Positions 12,254-21,980 are shown, counted from the first letter of the stretch. The stretch: 64,000 nucleotides of DNA from Mesorhizobium plurifarium (GCA_000824785.1 CCNB01000005.1:25773-89772); one strand, 5' to 3'. Numbers and translations: made by a program. Notes: generated by a model not told the origin, from the letters alone.

Positions 12254-13248
12254 TCAGCCTCCAGTTCCATCGGCTCGATGCCCAGACGCCGAAAGAGCAG
12301 CGTATCCTTGTCCTGGCCGGGATTACCCGCCGTCAGCAGCGTTTCGCCGACGAAGATGGAGTTGGCGCCGGCGAAGAAGCACAGCGCCTGCATCTCGTCG
12401 CTCATCGCTGTGCGACCGGCCGAAAGCCGCACATGCGACTTCGGCATCATGATGCGGGCAAGGGCGATCGTGCGCACGAATTCGATCGGCTCGATCGGTT
12501 CGGCCTCGCCGAGCGGCGTGCCCTCGATTGGGATCAGCATGTTGATCGGCACGCTGTCGGGCGGTTCCGGCAGGTTGGCTAGAGTCACCAGCATCTCGAT
12601 GCGGTCGACCTTCTCCTCGCCCATGCCGACGATGCCGCCGCAGCAGACCTTGATGCCGGATTGGCGAACATTCTCGAGCGTATCCAGCCGATCGGCAAAG
12701 CTGCGCGTGCTGATGACCTCGCCGTAGTAGCGCTCGGAGGTATCGATGTTGTGGTTGTAGTAGTCGAGGCCGGCCTGCTTCAGCCGCTGTGCCTGATCGA
12801 GGTCGAGCATGCCGAGCGTCATGCAGGTCTCCATGCCGATCGCCTTGACGCCCTCGACCATGGCGACCACGGCGTCCATGTCGCGCTCCTTGGGGCTGCG
12901 CCAGGCAGCACCCATGCAATAGCGCGTGGCGCCCGCGTCGCGCGCCTTCCTGGCCTCGCCAATGACGCGCTGAACTTCCATCAGCTTAGAGGCCTTGAGG
13001 CCGGACTGGTGATGCGCGGACTGGCTGCAATAGCCGCAATCCTCGGGGCAGCCGCCGGTCTTGATCGACAGCAGGCGCGACAGCTGCACCCGGTTGGGAT
13101 CGAAATTTTCGCGATGGATCGTCTGCGCCCGAAAGAGCAGGTCGTTGAAGGGCTGGTCATAGATTGCCTGGGCTTCCTCTCGCGTCCAGGGCGGAAGCGC
13201 CCAACCGAGAGGGTCCGATGTCAGGTTCGGGCCAAGTTCCGCGTTCAT
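12250..13248 (-). CDS. bioB: Biotin synthase (radical SAM)
   Basis: 332 residues. The radical-SAM cluster motif is CPEDCGYC, preceded by [24 protein letters not shown] and [10 protein letters not shown] follow. It inserts sulfur into dethiobiotin. Its start has a strong GGAGGTGG ribosome binding site. Two hairpins lie in the 59-base gap between it and the upstream panD, so bioB expression may be partly uncoupled from the nad genes; see the terminator entry. Confidence 0.97.
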   Translation of the reverse strand: MNAELGPNLTSDPLGWALPPWTREEAQAIYDQPFNDLLFRAQTIHRENFDPNRVQLSRLLSIKTGGCPEDCGYCSQSAHHQSGLKASKLMEVQRVIGEARKARDAGATRYCMGAAWRSPKERDMDAVVAMVEGVKAIGMETCMTLGMLDLDQAQRLKQAGLDYYNHNIDTSERYYGEVISTRSFADRLDTLENVRQSGIKVCCGGIVGMGEEKVDRIEMLVTLANLPEPPDSVPINMLIPIEGTPLGEAEPIEPIEFVRTIALARIMMPKSHVRLSAGRTAMSDEMQALCFFAGANSIFVGETLLTAGNPGQDKDTLLFRRLGIEPMELEAE

Positions 13249-13259
13249 TCCACCTCCAT

Positions 13260-13307
13260 CAGCAAAAACGTTTGGCTATCAGCCAAGAAAGCGGACTTCG
13301 GAGTCCG
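13260..13307 (-). terminator. Tandem hairpins between panD and bioB (attenuator-like)
   Basis: Right after the panD stop the minus strand reads a hairpin with stem CGGACT and loop CCGA (13292-13307), then a second, stem TTGGCT with loop GAT (13272-13286), followed within three bases by a run of five T. This looks like a weak intrinsic terminator placed just before the bioB ribosome binding site. No room remains for a separate bioB promoter downstream of it, so partial read-through is more likely than full termination. Confidence 0.45.
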
Positions 13308-13760
13308 TCACGATCTGCCCGCCAGCACCGGCACCGACAGGACATTGTTGGTTTCGTTGAGTATGGAAAAGCTGTAGCCTCCGCCTGCCTCGCGCTCTAC
13401 CGAATAAGTCAGGCGGTCGACGATCCGATTATCCTTGTCGAAGGTCAGCACACGCGGTTTGAGCGCGGTCAGCTCGCTGTCGTGCACATAGACCGAGTTG
13501 CAGATGATGACCTGGTCGCCTGGCTGGCAGGTGCGGGCGGCTGCGCCATTCAAAATGCAGCAGCGCGACCCGCGCTCGCCGAGGATGACGTAGGTCGAGA
13601 TCCGCGCGCCCGAATTCTTGTTCCAGATCTCGACGAATTCCATCGGCAGGATGCCTGCCGTCTCGCAATGGTCGGGGTCGAGCGTGATCGAGCCGTGATA
13701 GTCGAGATTGGCCTCGGTGACGTGGATGCCGTGCAGCTTGCCGGCAACGATTTTGCGCAT
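13308..13760 (-). CDS. panD: Aspartate 1-decarboxylase (copy at 5' end of bio genes)
   Basis: 150 residues from ATG 13760, which follows a GGAGGAAGG ribosome binding site; the longer frame back to 13904 is not needed. YHGSITLD contains the Gly-Ser self-processing site and the rest matches PanD. It makes beta-alanine from aspartate. It lies between a small unknown gene of the nad segment and bioB. It is a clear paralogue of the panD at 7689-8141, both ending in different C-termini (this one in VPVLAGRS). Confidence 0.93.
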   Translation of the reverse strand: MRKIVAGKLHGIHVTEANLDYHGSITLDPDHCETAGILPMEFVEIWNKNSGARISTYVILGERGSRCCILNGAAARTCQPGDQVIICNSVYVHDSELTALKPRVLTFDKDNRIVDRLTYSVEREAGGGYSFSILNETNNVLSVPVLAGRS

Positions 13761-13816
13761 CCTTCCTCCACAACGACTTTTCGATCCTGTACCCCGCTGC
13801 CTCGCGGTCTCGGCGC

Positions 13817-14140
13817 CTATCGCGTGCTTTCTTCGGCTTGAGCGCAAGAACGCTCCCTTCTGATCGCGTCGCAGGATTCGGTGAAGGCGACATCCAGCAG
13901 GCAACCGAGTGCTTCCAGTCCGTGAGAGGCAGCCATCTGCCGCAGTTCGTCGAGCCGGCAGATGATAAAGCCAAGTGCTTCCATGCGGTCCTTTGTTTGC
14001 CCCTGGCCCGTCGCTTTCTCCTCGCCGCTAGAACTATGCAATGCGCCAAGGAGCTGGCTTGAGTCGGCGGTCGGTGGAACTAAGGACGTGGTGGCGCGAG
14101 TTAGCCTGCGGCCAAAGGAGTTCCTGCGGTCCCGGTTCAT
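13817..14140 (-). CDS. Small conserved-looking protein between nadC and panD
   Basis: 107 residues starting ten bases after the nadC stop, on the same strand. I do not recognise a named family. The C-terminal half looks like a structured helical protein ([17 protein letters not shown], then [16 protein letters not shown]). The N-terminal 40 residues are basic and low in hydrophobics. Position and direction suggest it is part of the nad-bio transcript. Function unknown. Confidence 0.55.
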   Translation of the reverse strand: MNRDRRNSFGRRLTRATTSLVPPTADSSQLLGALHSSSGEEKATGQGQTKDRMEALGFIICRLDELRQMAASHGLEALGCLLDVAFTESCDAIRRERSCAQAEESTR

Positions 14141-14150
14141 GCCCTCTCCC

Positions 14151-15032
14151 TCAGTTCAGATGCCTGCGGCAATTCCGGTCCGCGGGCATATCCAGGCCAA
14201 TGTCGAGAATGGGAGCGCTGTGGGTGAGCCAGCCGACCGAGATGAGATCGACGCCGGTCGCCGCGATTGCGGGAGCCGTTTTCGGTGTCACCCGACCCGA
14301 CGCCTCTGTGAGAGTTCTGCCTCCGACCATTGCCACGGCCTGCCCAAGAACCTCTAGCGACATGTTGTCGAGGAGAACGGCGTCGACGCCGACTTGGAGT
14401 GCCATCTCCAGCTGATCCAGCGTGTCGACCTCGACCTCGATTTTGACCATGTGGCCAACCGCGCCGCGCGCCCGCTCGATTGCTGTTCGAATGTCGCCGG
14501 CAATGGCGATATGATTGTCCTTGATGAGCATGGCGTCGTCGAGCGCGAAGCGGTGATTGGCGCCGCCGCCGGCGCGCACGGCATATTTTTCCAGGACACG
14601 CAGGCCTGGCGTTGTTTTTCTTGTGCACACGATCTTCGTGTTATGGCCGCGTACCGCGTTTACAAGCGAGGCCGTCGCCGTTGCGATGCCACTCAGCTTG
14701 CATAGGAAATTGAGCGCCGTCCGCTCGGCCGTCAGCAGGCTTCGCGCCGGCCCGCTTACGACCGCGATGGTCTCGCCTGCCGAAACCTTGCCGCCCTCGG
14801 GACAGCGCAACTGCATGCTGATCCCGGGATCGACGAGGAGGAACGCGAACATCACCAGATCGAGCCCGGCGACAACGCCGGCCTGCCTGGCATTCAACGC
14901 GAGCGTTGCCTTGCAATCGGCGGGGATTATGGCGTCGCTAGTGATATCGCCGGCTCTGCCCAGATCCTCCAGCAAGGCAGCGCGGACGATCGGCTCCATG
15001 ACAATCTGGGGAAGCGGCGCAAGTGGACTCAT
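14151..15032 (-). CDS. nadC: Nicotinate-nucleotide pyrophosphorylase (quinolinate phosphoribosyltransferase)
   Basis: 293 residues from MSPLAPLPQ at 15032, one base after the nadB stop; the longer frame to 15083 would overlap nadB. ALLEDLGRAGDITSDA, TERTALNFLCKLSGIAT, RKTTPGLRVLEKYAV and LIKDNHIAIAG are all diagnostic. It converts quinolinate and PRPP into nicotinate mononucleotide. Third gene of nadA-nadB-nadC. Confidence 0.96.
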   Translation of the reverse strand: MSPLAPLPQIVMEPIVRAALLEDLGRAGDITSDAIIPADCKATLALNARQAGVVAGLDLVMFAFLLVDPGISMQLRCPEGGKVSAGETIAVVSGPARSLLTAERTALNFLCKLSGIATATASLVNAVRGHNTKIVCTRKTTPGLRVLEKYAVRAGGGANHRFALDDAMLIKDNHIAIAGDIRTAIERARGAVGHMVKIEVEVDTLDQLEMALQVGVDAVLLDNMSLEVLGQAVAMVGGRTLTEASGRVTPKTAPAIAATGVDLISVGWLTHSAPILDIGLDMPADRNCRRHLN

Positions 15033-15033
15033 A

Positions 15034-16572
15034 TCAACGGCTCCGTTCGGATGCTTGCCAGTTGAGCGCGACGGCATTCTCAAAAGCCGTGCAGAGCGTC
15101 AGCCGGGAGGGGAGGGCGGCAGCATCGCGTTCCGGGAAATCAGAACGGTAATGCGAGCCGCGGCTCTCTTCGCGCCGGAGGGCTGCAATCGCGATCAACA
15201 GGGATACCAGCGCCGGATCGGCCACCTCTGTCTCGCCAACAGCGGTCGACAGTAGAGCTGCGATCGCGTCGCGCAACCCCTTGCCTGTCCGGATGATGCC
15301 AAGCGCATTGGAGACGAGTTGGCGAATGGGTGAAGGGTCGGGTCGCATTGGAACCATTGCTGGGAGTTTAGACCACTGCCAGCCTCGGCAAGTCCCGGCG
15401 ACACTTGCCGCTACCCAGGCAGCTGTTGCGACTGCTTCGGCCAGCGAGTTGCTGGCGAGCCGATTTGCTCCATGCAGTCCGGTGCAAGCGACCTCGCCGC
15501 ATGCCCACAGACCGCTAACGGAACTGCGCCCCTCAGTGTCCACGGCCACACCGCCCATGTGATAGTGGGCGGCCGGGCGCACGGGGATCGGCTCCGCGGC
15601 CGGATCGATGCCGGCCTGCTTGCAAATCCCGTCGATCGCCGGGAAACGTGTGGCAAATTTCTGCCCGAGGCATTGCCGGGCATCGAGATAGACACGACTT
15701 CCTGCGGCGAGTTGATTGGCGATCGCCCGTGCGACCACATCTCGCGATGCGAGCTCGGAGCCAGGCGTGTCGGCAAGGAAGCGCAGACCATTTTCATCGG
15801 TCAGGACCGCGCCTTCGCCCCGTACCGCTTCGCTTATAAGCGGCATTGGCCTGCGCTGCGTGTCGAGCGCCGTCGGATGGAACTGCACAAATTCCAGGTC
15901 CGCGAGCTCGGCGCCGGCACAAGCGGCCAGCGCCAGCCCGTGGCCAAACGAAGAAAGCGGGTTGGTCGTGTCACAAAACAGGCCGCCTATGCCGCCGGTC
16001 GCCAACACTACGCGGCGGGTGGGCAAGGCGAAGACGCTGCTGTCAAGCACAGCCAGCAGGCCAACGGTGCAGCCCTCTGCGACCACCAGTCGAAGGGCTG
16101 TTATGCCTTCCATGATTGTGATCGAACGGGTGCGCCGCGCCACGGCTAACAACGCATGGAACAACTGATGGCCTGTGGCGTCAGCGGCATGAACAATCCG
16201 GCGCCGTGAATGGGCCGCCTCCAGGCCGAGCCGCAGTTTCCCATCCAAAGCGCGGTCGAAGGGAGCACCAAGACGAACGAGGCTCTGAATAGCTTGAGGG
16301 ACGGCCTCGACCACTCGTCTGGCTATTTCTTCGTTGCAAAGCCCATCGCCGGCGGCAAGCGTATCGGCAAGGTGCAGATCAGGGCTGTCGTCCTCGCCCA
16401 GGCTTGCCGCAAGCCCACCCTGAGCGAGCGTGCTCGAGGCATCCGTCCCAAGTGGCGTCCTGGAGAGGAGGATGACCGGCTCTGGCGCCAGATGCAGGGC
16501 CGTCATCAGTCCGGCGAGGCCAGCGCCGATGATGACCGGAGCCCCGCCAATGTCATGAACGTATGTCGTCAT
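15034..16572 (-). CDS. nadB: L-aspartate oxidase
   Basis: 512 residues from ATG 16572, which overlaps the nadA stop as ATGA; the frame extends to 16767 only because it runs through nad[18 protein letters not shown] is the FAD-binding motif; [29 protein letters not shown] and [19 protein letters not shown] are typical. It oxidises L-aspartate to iminoaspartate, which NadA uses. The shortened C-terminal helical region is normal for rhizobial NadB. Confidence 0.96.
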   Translation of the reverse strand: MTTYVHDIGGAPVIIGAGLAGLMTALHLAPEPVILLSRTPLGTDASSTLAQGGLAASLGEDDSPDLHLADTLAAGDGLCNEEIARRVVEAVPQAIQSLVRLGAPFDRALDGKLRLGLEAAHSRRRIVHAADATGHQLFHALLAVARRTRSITIMEGITALRLVVAEGCTVGLLAVLDSSVFALPTRRVVLATGGIGGLFCDTTNPLSSFGHGLALAACAGAELADLEFVQFHPTALDTQRRPMPLISEAVRGEGAVLTDENGLRFLADTPGSELASRDVVARAIANQLAAGSRVYLDARQCLGQKFATRFPAIDGICKQAGIDPAAEPIPVRPAAHYHMGGVAVDTEGRSSVSGLWACGEVACTGLHGANRLASNSLAEAVATAAWVAASVAGTCRGWQWSKLPAMVPMRPDPSPIRQLVSNALGIIRTGKGLRDAIAALLSTAVGETEVADPALVSLLIAIAALRREESRGSHYRSDFPERDAAALPSRLTLCTAFENAVALNWQASERSR

Positions 16573-17543
16573 ACGAAGAGCATGCGTTCGACGGCCCAGC
16601 GGGCGCGCTCGGCGACACGGGGATCGATCGTGATGATATGCCGGTTCTCCTCGAGCGCGCTGCGGATGTTGGCGAGCGTGATCCGCTTCATGTGTGGGCA
16701 CAGGTTGCAGGGACGCACGAAATCGACGTCCGGATGCTCGACCGCGACATTGTCGCTCATCGAGCACTCCGTCATCAGCACGACCCGCGCCGGCTTATGC
16801 CGCCCAACATAGTCCGACATCGCTGCAGTCGATCCAGCGAAGTCGGCCTCGGCGACTACCTCCGGAGGACATTCGGGGTGAGCGAGCACGCTCACGCCCG
16901 GATGCGCCTCGCGAAGCTCGCGAATGTCAGCCGCGCTGAAGCGTTCATGCACTTCACAGCGTCCCTTCCAGGCGATGATCTCGACCTTGGTCTGCGCGGC
17001 AATGTTTTTTGCCAGATATTCGTCGGGCAGCATGATGACGCGCGGCGCGTTGAGCGACTTCACCACCGCAAGCGCGTTGCCAGAAGTGCAGCAAATGTCG
17101 GACTCGGCCTTCACCGCCGCAGAGGTGTTGACGTAGGTGATGACCGGAACGCCAGGATAGCGCTGCCGCATCAGCCGCACGTCCTCGGCGGTGATCGAGT
17201 CCGCCAGCGAACAGCCGGCGGCAGGATCTGGGATGAGCACGGTCTTGCTGGGATTGAGGAGCTTCGCCGTCTCAGCCATGAAATGTACGCCGGCGACCAC
17301 GATCACCTCCGCATCGACCGTCATTGCTTTGCGGGCAAGCGCCAGGCTGTCGCCGACGATGTCGGCGACGCAATGAAAGATTTCCGGGGTCTGGTAGTTG
17401 TGCGCCAGGATGACGGCGTTGCGTTCGCGTTTCAGCGCCAGAATGGCGTCGATGTCATCGGCAAAGGCCGGCCATTCGACTGGCGGGATCACCCGCTGGA
17501 CGCGCTCGTAGAGCGACGCGGACGTAGGTAACGCGCCGATCAT
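16569..17543 (-). CDS. nadA: Quinolinate synthase
   Basis: 324 residues. The three 4Fe-4S cysteines are visible in [15 protein letters not shown] and [24 protein letters not shown] is the N-terminal signature. It condenses iminoaspartate with dihydroxyacetone phosphate. It is the first biosynthetic gene after nadQ, with its own promoter and palindrome in the 64-base gap. The ribosome binding site (GGAGG) abuts the palindrome. Confidence 0.97.
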   Translation of the reverse strand: MIGALPTSASLYERVQRVIPPVEWPAFADDIDAILALKRERNAVILAHNYQTPEIFHCVADIVGDSLALARKAMTVDAEVIVVAGVHFMAETAKLLNPSKTVLIPDPAAGCSLADSITAEDVRLMRQRYPGVPVITYVNTSAAVKAESDICCTSGNALAVVKSLNAPRVIMLPDEYLAKNIAAQTKVEIIAWKGRCEVHERFSAADIRELREAHPGVSVLAHPECPPEVVAEADFAGSTAAMSDYVGRHKPARVVLMTECSMSDNVAVEHPDVDFVRPCNLCPHMKRITLANIRSALEENRHIITIDPRVAERARWAVERMLFV

Positions 17544-17551
17544 CCGCGCCT

Positions 17552-17580
17552 CCGCTTATGTTCTGGGTGACAATAAGCGG
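17552..17580 (-). promoter_or_regulatory. Palindromic operator before nadA (probable NadQ site)
   Basis: Perfect 8-base arms CCGCTTAT and ATAAGCGG separated by 13 bases, lying between the -10 element and the nadA ribosome binding site. Its place directly behind the gene for a NadQ-type regulator makes it the natural operator. The family of regulator is known to control NAD synthesis genes; the assignment of this site is inference. Confidence 0.6.
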
Positions 17581-17582
17581 CA

Positions 17583-17611
17583 TATATCTACGCCGACTAT
17601 AAAGGTGTCAA
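17583..17611 (-). promoter_or_regulatory. Sigma-70-type promoter of nadABC
   Basis: On the minus strand TTGACA (17611-17606) is followed after 17 bases by GATATA (17588-17583). The -35 element overlaps the nadQ stop codon, so nadA can be transcribed apart from nadQ. The palindrome at 17552-17580 would cover the transcription start. Confidence 0.6.
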
Positions 17612-18672
17612 GCCCGCGCAAGCGGCAATTTTGTTCCCAAAACGACGGCGCTGTCGTCAAGAACGGCACGGCGGAAGCGGAAGAGCTTCGCCGGCCGCCC
17701 GCCCGTCTCGAGCGACGTCTGGCCAGTCTCCTCAACCAATTCCTGCTGTTCGACGAGTCTGCGGAAATTTGGCTTGTTGATTAGCCTGCCGGCGAGCGCT
17801 TCGACGGTTCGTTGCAGCTGTAGCAGCGTAAAAGACTGCGGCATCAGCTCAAAGACGACCGGCCGGTATTTGATCTTGGAGCGCAGTCTCGCAATGCCCG
17901 TCGCCATGATGCGCCGATGATCGGCAACCATGGACTTGCTGGGCACCAGCGAGGCCCGTGTCGGGTCGCGCCCGCTCCCGGCCTCTTGGACCAAACCTGC
18001 TTCGTAGACTAACTCATAACGTTGAAGCGTGAGTTCCTCATTCCAAGGGCGTCCGTCGAGGCCGAAGGCTGTTGCTGCCCGCTGTCGACGTTCGCGTCTC
18101 GTCGCCGCGTCGCCGGCGCCATCTGCCCATTCAATCAGCTGCGGTCGCAGGACGTCCAACTCCACCGACGGCGTCCCGGAGCGGTGGTCCTCCCAAGGAA
18201 AATATTCATACCAGCTTCGCCAGCCGCACTTGCGCGAGTCCGCTGCCTGTTCTTTGCGCGTGAGTGCGAGATAGCTGATGGAGATAGCGCGCTGCCGGCG
18301 CCCGGAGTCGATGCGGTCTCGATCGGCGAAGGTGTAGAGTTGCTCAATGTAGCCCAGCGGATGGCCGGTCTGCTGCTCGACCCACCCCCTCAACCCGGAT
18401 TGCAGCGATCGGTGCTCAAGCGCAAATGGTCCCGAAGGTAGCGTATCCGCCTGCCCGATGGTGAGGACGCAGGGTCCATTGTCGTTTACAGCGACGACCA
18501 ATGCGATCAGATCGACTTTGACTTCGTCGGCCGTGACGGCGGCTCGGTCTTTCCTGGTTCCTTTTGCCTGTTTGTCCATGGTCGCGAAAATGGTTGGTCG
18601 GCCTGGGTGCCTTAATCGATTTAATTTAAACGCGGCGACCTGCACGTCAACACCGCGAAACTGCCTGACCAT
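17608..18672 (-). CDS. nadQ: NadQ-type NAD biosynthesis regulator (COG4111-like)
   Basis: 354 residues, start chosen at 18672 for GAGGTAAAAAATG; ATG 18579 (MDKQAKGTRKD) is an alternative. The first part after residue 50 is a Nudix-like domain without an obvious intact hydrolase box (VDLIALVVAVNDNGPCVLTI; GLRGWVEQQTGHPLGYIEQLYTF), followed by a helical C-terminal region with a winged-helix look (LQLQRTVEALAGRLINKPNF; GRPAKLFRF). This arrangement is that of the alphaproteobacterial NAD repressor NadQ. It is encoded just upstream of nadA, same strand, and divergent from panB. Confidence 0.8.
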   Translation of the reverse strand: MVRQFRGVDVQVAAFKLNRLRHPGRPTIFATMDKQAKGTRKDRAAVTADEVKVDLIALVVAVNDNGPCVLTIGQADTLPSGPFALEHRSLQSGLRGWVEQQTGHPLGYIEQLYTFADRDRIDSGRRQRAISISYLALTRKEQAADSRKCGWRSWYEYFPWEDHRSGTPSVELDVLRPQLIEWADGAGDAATRRERRQRAATAFGLDGRPWNEELTLQRYELVYEAGLVQEAGSGRDPTRASLVPSKSMVADHRRIMATGIARLRSKIKYRPVVFELMPQSFTLLQLQRTVEALAGRLINKPNFRRLVEQQELVEETGQTSLETGGRPAKLFRFRRAVLDDSAVVLGTKLPLARA

Positions 18673-18751
18673 TTTTTACCTCTTCGCATGTGCACATAAA
18701 CGTGCCAAACGCGACACTTGCGGTGGGTGACGTTGGGGAAGGAGGCATGCA

Positions 18752-19612
18752 TTGAGCACAGCACGTGATTCGAAGGCGATTACACCGCCCGATATTCGGG
18801 CGCGTAAGGGTGGCGTCCCCCTGGTGTGCCTGACGGCCTATACGACGCCGATTGCGAAACTGGTCGATCGACATTGCGACGTCGTCCTTGTCGGCGACAG
18901 CGTGGGCATGGTGCTGCACGGCCTGCCGTCGACGCTCGGCGTTACCCTCGACATGATGATCATGCACGCCAAGGCTGTGCCCGGTGGCTTAGAGAAGGCT
19001 CTGATGGTCGTTGACCTGCCGTTCGGCTCTTATGAGGAAAGTCCCGAGCAGGCGTTCCGCAACGCGGCTCGTTTAATGGCTGAGACCGGCTGCGCGGCTG
19101 TCAAGTTGGAGGGCGGCGAGGCGATGGCCGCTACCATCGAATTCCTCGGAGCTCGTGGCATTCCTGTCATGGCTCATATCGGTCTGACGCCGCAGGCAGT
19201 CAACGCTTTCGGCGGCTACCGCGTACAGGGCAGGGGACAGGACGCCGAGCGGATCAGGCGCGACGCGATATCGGTCGCGCAAGCCGGGGCCTTTTCGGTC
19301 GTGCTTGAAAAGGTACCAGAGCAGCTCGCGCGGCGCATTACCAACGAGATTGGCATCCCCACCATCGGCATCGGCGCCTCCCCGGCTTGCGACGGGCAGA
19401 TCCTGGTCAGTGACGACATGCTCGGCCTGTTTTCCCCGTTCAAGCCGAAATTCGTCAAACGCTACGCAGAACTCGGTGACCAGGCCGGCGCCGCGATCGC
19501 TGCCTATGCGGATGAGGTGCGCAAGCGGCGCTTCCCTGCAGCCGAGCACGTCTTTGCCGATGCGCCCATGGGCGCTGACGCTGACGCCACAGGAAGCGGA
19601 GGAGCCGCATGA
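18752..19612 (+). CDS. panB: 3-methyl-2-oxobutanoate hydroxymethyltransferase
   Basis: 286 residues, starting at TTG 18752 behind GGAGG; the ATG five bases earlier runs into a stop. [44 protein letters not shown] and VKLEGG are the PanB signature. It adds a hydroxymethyl group to ketoisovalerate, giving ketopantoate for pantothenate. It is divergent from nadQ. Its stop overlaps the start of a panC remnant, so it was once a panBC operon; with panD nearby the island once held most of the pantothenate route. Confidence 0.95.
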   Translation: MSTARDSKAITPPDIRARKGGVPLVCLTAYTTPIAKLVDRHCDVVLVGDSVGMVLHGLPSTLGVTLDMMIMHAKAVPGGLEKALMVVDLPFGSYEESPEQAFRNAARLMAETGCAAVKLEGGEAMAATIEFLGARGIPVMAHIGLTPQAVNAFGGYRVQGRGQDAERIRRDAISVAQAGAFSVVLEKVPEQLARRITNEIGIPTIGIGASPACDGQILVSDDMLGLFSPFKPKFVKRYAELGDQAGAAIAAYADEVRKRRFPAAEHVFADAPMGADADATGSGGAA

Positions 19613-19830
19613 GCGTGTCGATTGTCAAGAACGTTGCCGGGCTTCGCTAAACGGTCGCTGGATGGCGACGGGATGGCGCCAGCGTTGCCGTCATGCCTAC
19701 GATGGCGCCTTGCATGAAGGGCATTTGAGCTTCATGCATGCCGCGCTCCAGACAGCAGATCGTGTGATCGTGACTCCGCTGACCAACGCGGCACTTGAAG
19801 TTCCATTTCGCTGCCCTTCAGTTCCTCGAT
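19609..19830 (+). pseudogene. panC: Broken pantothenate synthetase remnant
   Basis: The start overlaps the panB stop as ATGA and encodes [13 protein letters not shown], then hits TAA at codon 14. Reading on in the same frame gives TVAGWRRDGASVAVMPTM, and after a one-base shift near 19697 the next PanC segment, ALHEGHLSFMHAAL then ADRVIVTPLTN. Homology ends there, at about codon 65 of the usual 280. So the gene has a stop, a frameshift and a large 3' deletion and cannot make enzyme. Confidence 0.88.
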
Positions 19831-20267
19831 GACGCTAAGGATAGCGGCCGCCTGGCAGCCGCTTGCTTTCCGCCCGGAGCGTCTGCGTTTCGTGCTCCAG
19901 GCTTTGGACGGCTAGCCTGCGGTAGCATCCAGTCAGGAGATCGCCATTGCACTGTTCGGGCGAGGGTGTGTCGAAGAAGATTGGGCTGATCCGGGCGGCC
20001 ATCTTCGCGATCGAGTGCGTCGCGTATCCAATGCGCCCGCTATGGGCGGCGGCTACAGATAGTTCCTGATGTAATTGCGGTGACAGCTTCGCAAGGCCTA
20101 TTGCAAAGCGCAGTGACCTAACTGCCATTGCGGCGCGGTAATTGTGCGTTGCACAAAATTTGACGCGCGGCTACCGTTCTTCCGCCGCGGGAATCGGGCT
20201 TGGGTACGGGACGAAGGCAGTGAGAACCAATGCTTCGTCAAAAGTGCATTCATACCTGAGGATACTG
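19831..20267. other. Unassigned stretch between panC remnant and PhyH gene
   Basis: Contains one minus-strand ORF of 97 codons (19835-20128, beginning MAVRSLRFAIGLAKLSPQ) that I do not recognise; it lacks a clear ribosome binding site and may be a fragment left by the deletion that removed panC. Nothing else is supported. Confidence 0.4.
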
Positions 20268-21242
20268 ATGACCGTTACGAATACCGACAAAGCCAGCGCT
20301 ACAAGTATCGAGGCGATCGCGCGAAACGGCAGTGTGCTACGTCGCATGGCCGTACGCATTCCGACATATCTGTCGGATCTTCGCGAGAATCCAGCGTGGC
20401 TGCCGATGTTCGTGCTTGCCCGCACTATGCCGGCACGGAGAATGCACTGGCTTGGTGCAAAGCCTGTTCGAGGGTCGCAGACAGGCCGGGAAACAATGTT
20501 TGTCGGCGTCAATCGCCAGGACGTTGTCGATGCACTGCGATCGGATGGGCTTTTTTCCGGGCTCGTCTTACCCAAATTTATCCATGAGGAGATTGCAGCT
20601 TTCGTCCGGTGCACACCTTGCTTTGGTAACTTCGATCGCCGTTTCGAATTCATGCCGACGGAGCATGCACAGGCCGAAGCTCGGTTCGGCCGTCCCTTGC
20701 TCAGCGGCCACTATTTCGAGCGCATTCTCGGCTGCAAGGCGGCAATTGCCATCCAAAACGATCCGTTGCTAATAGATATTGCTGCGCACTATCTTGGCGG
20801 CCAGGCGAAACTGATCACCACCCGTGTCTGGTGGAGCTTCCCCACCAGCCAGGCCTCGGACGCAGACAAGAACCTGGCATCACTCGGCAAATACCACTTC
20901 GATCTTGACGACTGGCGGATGTTGAAGTTCTTCTTTTACCTACTGCCGGTAGACGAGGGCACCGGCCCGCATGTCTATGTCCGCGGCAGTCACAAGCGAC
21001 GCGCGCTCAAGCATCAACTGACGCTTCTCGTCGGCCATCCCGCAGAAGAGGTTCTGGGCGTTTATGGCGAGCAAAGTGCCGTGACACTTACCGGAGAGGC
21101 AGGGCTTGGTTTCGTCGAGGATCCGTTCGGCTTCCACATGGGCACCGTACCGGCGCGCAACCCGCGGCTTATGATGGAAATCGGCTTCGGCGTTTCGCCG
21201 CCCTCGCGGCGACGCTTCCACGGCGAGCCGGTTATTCGCTGA
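20268..21242 (+). CDS. Phytanoyl-CoA dioxygenase (PhyH) family protein
   Basis: 324 residues from ATG 20268, with GAGGA upstream; the frame is open back to 20142. The Fe(II) site of the 2-oxoglutarate dioxygenase fold is visible: HFD (HxD) in GKYHFDLDDW, the second half DEGTGPHVYVRGSHKRR, and a distal His and Arg in FGFHMGTVPARNPRL. The substrate cannot be predicted; the family hydroxylates a wide range of small molecules including secondary metabolites. It stands alone, followed by a NifA-type promoter serving the next genes, so it may belong to a symbiotic set. Confidence 0.8.
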   Translation: MTVTNTDKASATSIEAIARNGSVLRRMAVRIPTYLSDLRENPAWLPMFVLARTMPARRMHWLGAKPVRGSQTGRETMFVGVNRQDVVDALRSDGLFSGLVLPKFIHEEIAAFVRCTPCFGNFDRRFEFMPTEHAQAEARFGRPLLSGHYFERILGCKAAIAIQNDPLLIDIAAHYLGGQAKLITTRVWWSFPTSQASDADKNLASLGKYHFDLDDWRMLKFFFYLLPVDEGTGPHVYVRGSHKRRALKHQLTLLVGHPAEEVLGVYGEQSAVTLTGEAGLGFVEDPFGFHMGTVPARNPRLMMEIGFGVSPPSRRRFHGEPVIR

Positions 21243-21813
21243 ATTCGGCCAAGTCCCGAAACAGTTTTCCCAGACCGAAGACCAGTGCCTCGCAGGCAAT
21301 ACAATAAGCAATGGCGCCATCCCGGAACAACCAGCGTCCACGGTCGGGCGTTTTCCGCCACATGGTGCCATTGCAATCCTGCCATCACCGACGCCCCAGA
21401 AAGGAGATATATCCCGGCGCCAACGGCGCTTTACCCATCGAAGACCTGACATGGATAGTTCGGACCTTACCAGGATTTCAATTTCGCATTCTAGGATATC
21501 AGCCACTATGAGCCGAGAAATGGGGCTGTGCCGTTTTGGGCGTGTTTAGAAACCCTTAGCGGCCTTCATGCGTTTGGCATCAATAGTCCAGACTTTCGCA
21601 ACGCCCCTGCCGATCGCCTATGCAACCGAGCTTGACGCTTTTCAAAAAATCCGTGGCTCTGCCGCAGGTATCCGGCGACTAAGCGCGCCGGATGATCGGG
21701 AAACTTCTTCCCGACCTGCCCCTCCCAGACCCGCAATTCTCAAACGAGGACTCACGTCAGCCGGTGCCAAGCTGGTCACAGCATTTTGTGAGAGCCCGAT
21801 TGACGACAATCTG

Positions 21814-21829
21814 TGTTCAGATCCGGACA
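21814..21829 (+). promoter_or_regulatory. NifA upstream activator site
   Basis: TGTTCAGATCCGGACA matches TGT N10 ACA exactly. It ends 72 bases before the -24 element, a normal distance for NifA binding with DNA looping. A second near match with N11 spacing lies about 60 bases further on. Confidence 0.75.
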
Positions 21830-21901
21830 TCCTCGGATCAGCATCAAGCCGGCCAGGGGGCGAATCCTCTGATTTGTGGTCGCTGCTCACACCCCTTTTG
21901 G

Positions 21902-21917
21902 TGGCACGCCAATTGCA
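21902..21917 (+). promoter_or_regulatory. Sigma-54 (RpoN) promoter
   Basis: TGGCACGCCAATTGCA is an exact match to TGGCACG N4 TTGCA. Together with the NifA site upstream this predicts expression in nitrogen-fixing nodules. The transcript would begin near 21929 and enter the small ORFs at 21981 and 22138. Confidence 0.85.
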
Positions 21918-21980
21918 TAGTCATAGCCATGATACGTGTTCCGACATGGCCGTCGCGCAGTCTTTAGCCCAGGAGTTCAC

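Larger units (their letters stand above)
21243..21980 (+). other. Intergenic stretch carrying a NifA-controlled promoter region
   Basis: No recognised gene. ORFs here (for example 21568-21984) overlap the promoter elements and have no homology. The right end holds a NifA upstream site at 21814-21829 and a sigma-54 promoter at 21902-21917. Confidence 0.5.

Noticed and set aside
18675..18705. TGGCACG near 18693 on the minus strand before nadQ as a sigma-54 promoter
   Set aside because: The -12 TTGC element is missing at the right spacing.
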